DNA of 64,000 nt from contig CM032232.1 of the NCBI GenBank assembly GCA_019009955.1, positions 143,474,001 to 143,538,000 on the forward strand, in the 5' to 3' direction. This DNA comes from Riptortus pedestris (taxonomy: Eukaryota > Arthropoda > Insecta > Hemiptera > Alydidae). A program made the translations under genes and the position numbers. Below are positions 59,508 to 64,000 of this stretch, piece by piece. The notes under the pieces were generated by a model. That model was not told the DNA's origin, searched no databases, and was given only the letters and a program-made list of their open reading frames with translations. Each line of letters begins with the position of its first letter. Within the stretch, counting starts at the first letter, position 1.

Positions 59508-59631
59508 CAACGGACATCATTTTAGTCATCTCCTGGGTAGGGTCGATGGTCGTTTGAAGAAAATTTTCGAAAATCGCGTCATGAGTACGACCTCAATAGC
59601 TGATTTCCCTTGACGGAAATCTGCTAAAAAC
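58498..59631 (-). mobile_element. H copy (H3 module) split in its TA tract
   Basis: 3' part 58498-58982 with hairpin variant CAGGAGCTGCCT and the uninterrupted site CTAAAAAATGC at 58680-58690. After the insert a TA tract (59463-59505) and 5' block end at TTGACGGAAATCTGCTAAAA. Confidence 0.83.
58983..59462 (-). mobile_element. Penelope-like fragment inserted in an H copy
   Basis: The minus strand at 59074-59041 reads CCTGAAGAAGG, GAAAAT-AAAG-ATTTTC (perfect 6-bp stem), GAAATATCGGC. This CTGAAGAAGG...stem...GAAATATCGGC signature is familiar from pseudo-LTRs of Penelope-like elements. No reverse transcriptase or GIY-YIG domain is present. Confidence 0.55.
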
Positions 59632-59827
59632 GAAATAGAAATTTACAGAATGCCACTAATCAGTAAAGATTAGTAAATCAATAAAATGTCAAAGATATGA
59701 GCATGTCAGTGCCGGTGCTGTTAATTCGTGTTTTAGAAAATCTATATTTTTCTTGATAAATTATATTTAAAATTCTTTACTGACAAAAATTGGACAAGCC
59801 TTTTGGCAACATGTTTATAAATATAGG

Positions 59828-59903
59828 CCTATTTGCATAAGGAAAAATCAGTTATTAAGCAATGGATCCTACCCAGTAGATGACGGAAATGAGGTCCGCT
59901 CAA

Positions 59904-59971
<68 letters not shown>

Positions 59972-60160
59972 GTGCTCTAGTCGTTGCAATTTTTTTTTTT
60001 TTTGAGCGTTACGATACTTGGTATTTTAATTAATTTTGAACGGACCTCATTTTCATCATCTACTAGATAGGATCGATGGACATTTGAGGAAATATGTCGA
60101 AAATCGTATCATACGAACGATAAGAATAGCTGATTTCCCTTAAAGGAAATCTGACAAAAT
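59828..60160. mobile_element. Two H 5' halves head to head
   Basis: A plus-strand 5' half (59828-60030, TA then GT array) is joined near 60032 to a minus-strand 5' half ending CCCTTAAAGGAAATCTGAC. The outer parts are inverted repeats of each other. Confidence 0.75.
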
Positions 60161-60575
60161 AACCTATAAAATCACTCAGATAGTAATGCGAAAACGTTTC
60201 AGTTTAAGGAAAACCAGCTTGGCGGGGACCATTTCTGGTAACCTGAATGGTATTTATCTATTGCAGTAGCGTTAGGTTTCCTTGTTCGTTAGTACAGTTT
60301 CTCACTATGAAATAAATCCCTGAACAAGATGTTTTCCGTTGGAGAGCGCACAGTGTAGAGACAGTAGCTAGCCAATCGGAGCGGACACTAATCCAGCCAG
60401 ATCCGAGTAAATCCAGCCTCCATCACTAGCTATCATGCCCTAACTCACTACAGCCACAGCATCACTTACTCTCCTCTTATTCAGCCTATAGAAACTAAAC
60501 CTCTTACTGTTGTGGGGCTTTAGAACATCTAGTGCTGGGCTTTGGAGAATGTAGTGTTGCGCCTTTTAGCGCACT
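60161..60575. other. No gene seen, possibly unique
   Basis: Ordinary complexity with ATCCAGCCAGATCCGAG and similar. No motif recognised. Confidence 0.3.
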
Positions 60576-60737
60576 TCCGGTAAGATAAATCAGCTATCTA
60601 GGTTGTATTTACCATGGAAATTTTGAAAAAGCTCACTACTCAAAGATAATAAACAAACCAAACGACGCCAAAGCCAAAATTATTGATATCGTTTCATTTC
60701 CATGTGGAACGAAAAAGTATCGTGAAAGTTTGTGAAA
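60576..60737. mobile_element. H 5' scrap and Helitron-like scrap
   Basis: GATAAATCAGCTATCTAGG at 60585 is a worn plus-strand H 5' end. ACGACGCCAAAGCC to GAAAAAGTATCGTGAAAGTTTG (60660-60735) matches the 5' part of the Helitron-like copies, next to their AGACACCAAAGAAAC and ATCGTGAAATTTCGC. Confidence 0.5.
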
Positions 60738-61390
60738 AAAGAAACCCGTCACGCAGGGGATGCTTAAATTAAGCAGATTTCCCACTTATTTGCATTTATC
60801 TGAAAAAGTTTAAGTTCACTAACAACAATATTTTGTATTTACATTTCAGTTGAAGCGCTACATAATATAACAACTTATTGTTAAAATGTTTGTTTGTTGG
60901 AAGTTGGGCAAAAAAATCAAGGTCATCTAGCCCAGCCCTCGCAGAACCGTATTTGAGTTCCCCGATCACGGGAAATCGCAGACACATGCACGCTAGGCCG
61001 TTTTTGTTATTATTATTTTTACTTTTTTTAATATTTCTCCTTTTTGTTTTGTTAATTTAGTTTAATTTTAATGTTTGATTAATAGCTTTAATTTTAATGT
61101 TTATTTAATAGTTTAATTTTAATGTTTATGTAATAACCTTCATGTAAATGTTTATTTAGTAGCTTTAATTTTAAGGTTTATTCAATTGTTTATTTTATTT
61201 TTAGTTTGTTATAATGAGTAGGAGTAGGGGTTTACTTAAGGCCAAAAACTAAAAAATGCAAATATCTTGATTAACAATCAAGGTATTGAGAAATCATAAA
61301 TAACAACATTTATAGAACATTAGATTTGCAACAATATTGGTTCTTTACAATTTTTTTTCTTTACATTTTGAACGGACCTCGTATACGTCA
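60738..61390 (-). mobile_element. H copy (H3 module) split by repeat D
   Basis: CCCGTCACGCAGGGGATGC and GCAGATTTCCCACTTATTTGC start an H3 module that stops at 60884. After repeat D it resumes with AGTAGGAGTAGGGGTTTAC, the uninterrupted CTAAAAAATGC and part of the body, ending in the 5' block at TTTTGAACGGACCTCG. The rest of the 5' end is lost. Confidence 0.7.
60885..61210 (+). repeat. Dispersed repeat D, copy 2, with 26-bp tandem tail
   Basis: GTTTGTTTGTTGGAAGTTGGGC, AAAAAATCAAGG, ACCGTATTTGAGTTCC match 49136-49220. From about 61056 to 61205 it ends in about six degenerate copies of a unit with TTTAATTTTAATGTTTATTT. Confidence 0.6.
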
Positions 61391-61590
61391 TCTAGCAGGC
61401 AGAATCGCAAAATGTTATAGTACCAATCTTGTTGAACTATTGATGTTCTACAATTGTTGCTCTATGGCTGTTTTCGTCATTCAAGCATTCATTGTGTTAT
61501 TCGTAATTTCTTGTTTTGTCAGAATAGGTTTTGAGATGAGGCCACTAAGGTGTTTTACCAGTACGTGGGAAATTAGTTCGTGGTTCCAAA
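61391..61590 (+). mobile_element. Degenerate H 3' fragment
   Basis: TATAGTACCAATCTTGTTGAA, ACAATTGTTGCTCTATGG, CCAGTACGTGGGAAATTAG match the order of 595-845. The hairpin is missing. Confidence 0.45.
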
Positions 61591-62159
61591 ATTAGTTCGA
61601 GTTATTTGAGTAATTTGTAAATAATGCTTATTCCAGATAAATCGAGTTATACCCACTTCCTTGTTTTTTGCCTTCATCCAATCACTTCGCACCACTTCTA
61701 CTCAGTGGTTTTAAATAAAAATAGAAAATAGGTTGAGATGAGGTAACAAGAATGCTAGGACTTTTCCTTTAGTTCTGCTTCAATCCTTTAAATAGACCCT
61801 TCTGCTTGTCAAAATGAAATCTGCTCGAAACTAATGGCGATACTTGTTCGAGCCATCCGGGCACAACAGACTCGTAATAAGAATTAGGGAGTAATTAAAT
61901 AGTCCATTTTCCACATGAAGAGGGACAATAGGAGGCGAAACACGGACATAATAGCAAGGAGATAGGAGTCAGCGGAAAGCCTCTAGGGTCAGGGGCTAAT
62001 TTTCTGGACGGAATCTGTTTTCTTTGAGGGCACAAAGAAAGCCCCCTCTGTGTCTTTGAGGCCCATGTGTCTTTGTGCTGTGGGCTCTTTGTGTTTGTGA
62101 ATAGTGGGCGGTCCTTCTATAGCAGCCAGAACCAGTAATTGCTCTGTGAATGGGCCTAC
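61591..62159. other. No gene seen, possibly unique
   Basis: Ordinary complexity. Frames here are antisense overlaps of the C-rich repeat or unsupported. Confidence 0.3.
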
Positions 62160-62415
62160 TGTCTTATCTAACCCCCACTCCTGCACTCTACCACCCCCAC
62201 TCCTGCACTCTACCACCCCCACCCCTGCATTCTACCACCCCCACCCCTGCATTCCCTTACCCCACTCCGCTGCACTCTTACCCCCACTCCTGCATTCTCT
62301 TGCCGCCCCACCTGCACTCTCTTGCCCCTCCCATTCCAGCACTCTATTACCCCCACTCCACTGGATTCTCTTACCACCCCTCCTGCACTCTCCTACCCCC
62401 ACCCCTTCACTCCGC
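62160..62415. repeat. C-rich minisatellite, unit about 22 bp
   Basis: About eleven imperfect copies of CCCCACTCCTGCACTCTACC with 20-24 bp spacing. The most regular part is 62167-62255. Pro/His/Ser-rich open frames across it are composition artefacts. Confidence 0.9.
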
Positions 62416-62808
62416 TGTCAATTGACCGAGCTCACTCAGTTGTCCCCCTCGTGCTTTTAGCTTTCTCTCTTAGGCCCCAAATTAATTAGTTTTTAATTTA
62501 TATTCTACTTCAGAGCTTTCAAAATAAAAGGGTAAATTGCTTCGACTCCAATTACAAGGGGGGAAGGAAGGAAAATATATTTCTCTCGTAAAGACAATGT
62601 TTTGAAAAGATTCAAATCTTCACTTCATTCATAATATTAGTTACTACTAAGCACAACTACTAGCCGACAGTAGCCAATTTATAGATGATGTTTTTAAGTA
62701 TTTAAGAAATAATGGATTATATGATGAAATATAAAAGCTATTATCTACAATTATGAAAGTTATACATAGCAAGCACTCACTGTACGTGGAATATAAGTTT
62801 TGCCCCCA
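62416..62808. other. No gene seen
   Basis: AT-rich. A short GGGGGGAAGGAAGGAAAA purine run near 62558. Nothing recognised. Confidence 0.3.
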
Positions 62809-62868
62809 CATTCTTCAAATGTCCATCGATCCTACCCAGGAGATGACGAAAATGAGGTCCGTTCAAAA

Positions 62869-62930
<62 letters not shown>

Positions 62931-63461
62931 CTGTTATCGCTCTAGCGGTCGCAATTTTTGTCTTATCGTTACCAAACTTGATATATAATCGTTTTATGTA
63001 AAAAAAAAGATCAAGTTCGTTAATGGCTGAAATAGGTCAAGGCCCCCCCTCCCCCTTATGGAGTTCGTTTATGGCTGAAATCGGACCAAGGGAGGGGGGG
63101 GGTGGTTTAGAGTGGGAGAATTTCTAAAATTCTTAATATCCCCGTCATTATGCGTCGGATCGAAAAATTGTATAGAACCAATCTTGTTGCAAATGTAATT
63201 TTCTATAAATGTTATGTACATGTTTTCACTATCTTGATTATTTACTGAGATATTTGCATTTTTTAGTTTTCGGTCTTCAGTAAAGCCCCACTCCTACTCA
63301 TCTCATATTTTCAATATTCTATTATGTTATGAAGCACTTTATTTAGAGCTTAAATACCAAATATTGTTCTCATTGAACTTTTAAGTTTTGAGATAAATGC
63401 AAATACGTGGCGCACGTGGGAAATCTGCTTAGTTAACGCAGCCCCTGCGTGACGGACTTAT
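62809..63461 (+). mobile_element. H copy, 5' truncated (H3 module)
   Basis: Starts at ACATTCTTCAAATGTCC. TA tract about 62871-62926. The segment with AATGGCTGAAAT and the G-run is duplicated once (63020-63100, first copy with a C-run instead of a G-run). Hairpin perfect, tail GACGGACTTA. Confidence 0.88.
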
Positions 63462-63675
63462 ATTTTTGTTATATTATTTTTATTTTGTTTCTTTTTTCCC
63501 TCGTGTCGTATATATACTAACAATTTATATTTAGTTTGGTCCATTATATTTATTTTGTACATTTGTAAAATTTAGCTTTGTAAAAGTTTTAATATTTATT
63601 TAATTTTGTGAAATTATATTCAAACATGTAAAAAGATGAATCGCCAATGTAGCGGCATCTCAAATAAATAATAAT
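63462..63675 (+). repeat. LINE-like 3' end
   Basis: T-rich stretch ending GATGAATCGCCAATGTAGCGGC, CTCAAATAAATAATAATAAT. The ATCGCC, GCGG and tandem AATAA landmarks resemble the ends at 16197 and 52671. Confidence 0.5.
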
Positions 63676-63812
63676 AATACTAAGCACAACTCAAGTCTAC
63701 GATGTCCTTTTTCAGCAATTCAGAGCTGTGTGGTCATACAATTCCGGCTCACTATTACAACTACTCCCCCCACGGCGCCCTTAAAACAACGGTAGAGCGT
63801 CCGAATTTAGAT

Positions 63813-63870
63813 AATCTAAGTGTAGCAACATCAGGCATGGTCAGTAGTTGAATGGGTGACTGCTGAGATA
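63813..63870 (+). repeat. 5S rRNA-like promoter region, probable SINE
   Basis: CAACATCAGGCATGGTCAGTAG and TTGAATGGGTGACTGC resemble the 5S internal control region (CGTCGGGC, GGTTAGTA, CTTGGATGGGTGACCGC). The 5' and 3' parts of 5S are not recognisable and the repeat seems to continue to the window end. I read it as a 5S-derived SINE or pseudogene, not a working gene. Confidence 0.4.
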
Positions 63871-64000
63871 GTCCACCGGTTCACTACTAGAGCACGCTTG
63901 TGTCGCGGTAGCAGTGGAATGGCGGGAGTCTAGAGATTAAATCAGTCTGAGAGCCCGTCGGTATGAAGAAGGACTTGACTCATCTAGATACCGTTGACTA

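Noticed and set aside
62104..62460. 118-codon Pro/Ser/His-rich frame
   Set aside because: Coincides with the C-rich minisatellite; overlapping frames in other phases are equally open.

Overview
This window looks like arthropod, most likely insect, intergenic DNA. It is AT-rich and dense in (TA)n, (GA)n, (CA)n and poly-A/T. It carries eukaryotic transposons (HINE/Helentron-like, piggyBac, Tc1/mariner, non-LTR retrotransposon tails) and tRNA- and 5S-like SINE signatures. I find no intact host protein-coding gene, rRNA gene or CRISPR array. The long open frames are read-through of microsatellites (IYIY, RERE, SLSL strings) or antisense reads of the dominant repeat. The insect guess rests on repeat style only; species and order are not resolved.

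The window is dominated by one family of about 600 bp, here called H, with some 55 recognisable intact, truncated or nested copies in both orientations. In order, a full copy has: a 5' start TTAGCAGATTTCCC that opens the perfect 20-bp palindrome GATTTCCCTTAAGGGAAATC; a conserved block of about 110 bp; a (TA)n array; a block starting TTTGTCTGTTAACGCTCTAG; a G-rich tract; a block ending GAGATATTTGCATTTTT; a variable 3' module; GGGAAATCTGCTTAG, the inverted copy of the 5' start; the hairpin ACGCAG-CCC-CTGCGT; and a short tail GACGGACTTTT. Subterminal inverted repeats, a 3' hairpin outside the 3' repeat, an internal microsatellite, T-rich targets and no target duplication match HINEs (Helentron-associated elements, e.g. 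Drosophila DINE-1). I call 3' modules H1 (CCCGCCAAAAGCTAGTTCGG), H2 (GCCAGAGCTCTCGGCGGAAA), H3 (CACTCCTACTCATG plus AAATACCAAATATTG), H4 (TTTAGTTCTTGGACTACTAA) and H5 (short, CACGTACTGG). '+' means palindrome first.

Layout: 1-3.0 kb H copies and a tRNA-like SINE; 3.5-4.0 kb a double inverted repeat of Penelope-like character; 4.4-5.1 kb repeat R4; 5.1-11.5 kb H copies, some nested; 12.3-13.5 kb a piggyBac deletion derivative with TTAA duplication and a leftover C-terminal cysteine-rich fragment; 13.5-16.2 kb nested H copies and a non-LTR retrotransposon 3' end; 16.2-17.5 kb SINE and GA/CT arrays; 17.5-30.3 kb H copies and two Helitron-like repeats; 30.5-31.2 kb a long GA array; 32.3-34.9 kb two minisatellites; 35-51.8 kb H copies, R4 copy 2 carrying two insertions, and a third Helitron-like copy; 51.8-52.5 kb a Tc1/mariner remnant; 53.4-63.5 kb more H copies, a Penelope-like insertion and a C-rich minisatellite; 63.8 kb a 5S-like box.

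The most informative observation is that elements sit inside other repeats whose uninterrupted paralogues are also in the window. Empty and filled sites can therefore be compared directly, and they support T-run (TT) insertion without target duplication for family H. The (TA)n arrays of H copies are repeatedly the entry point of other transposons.
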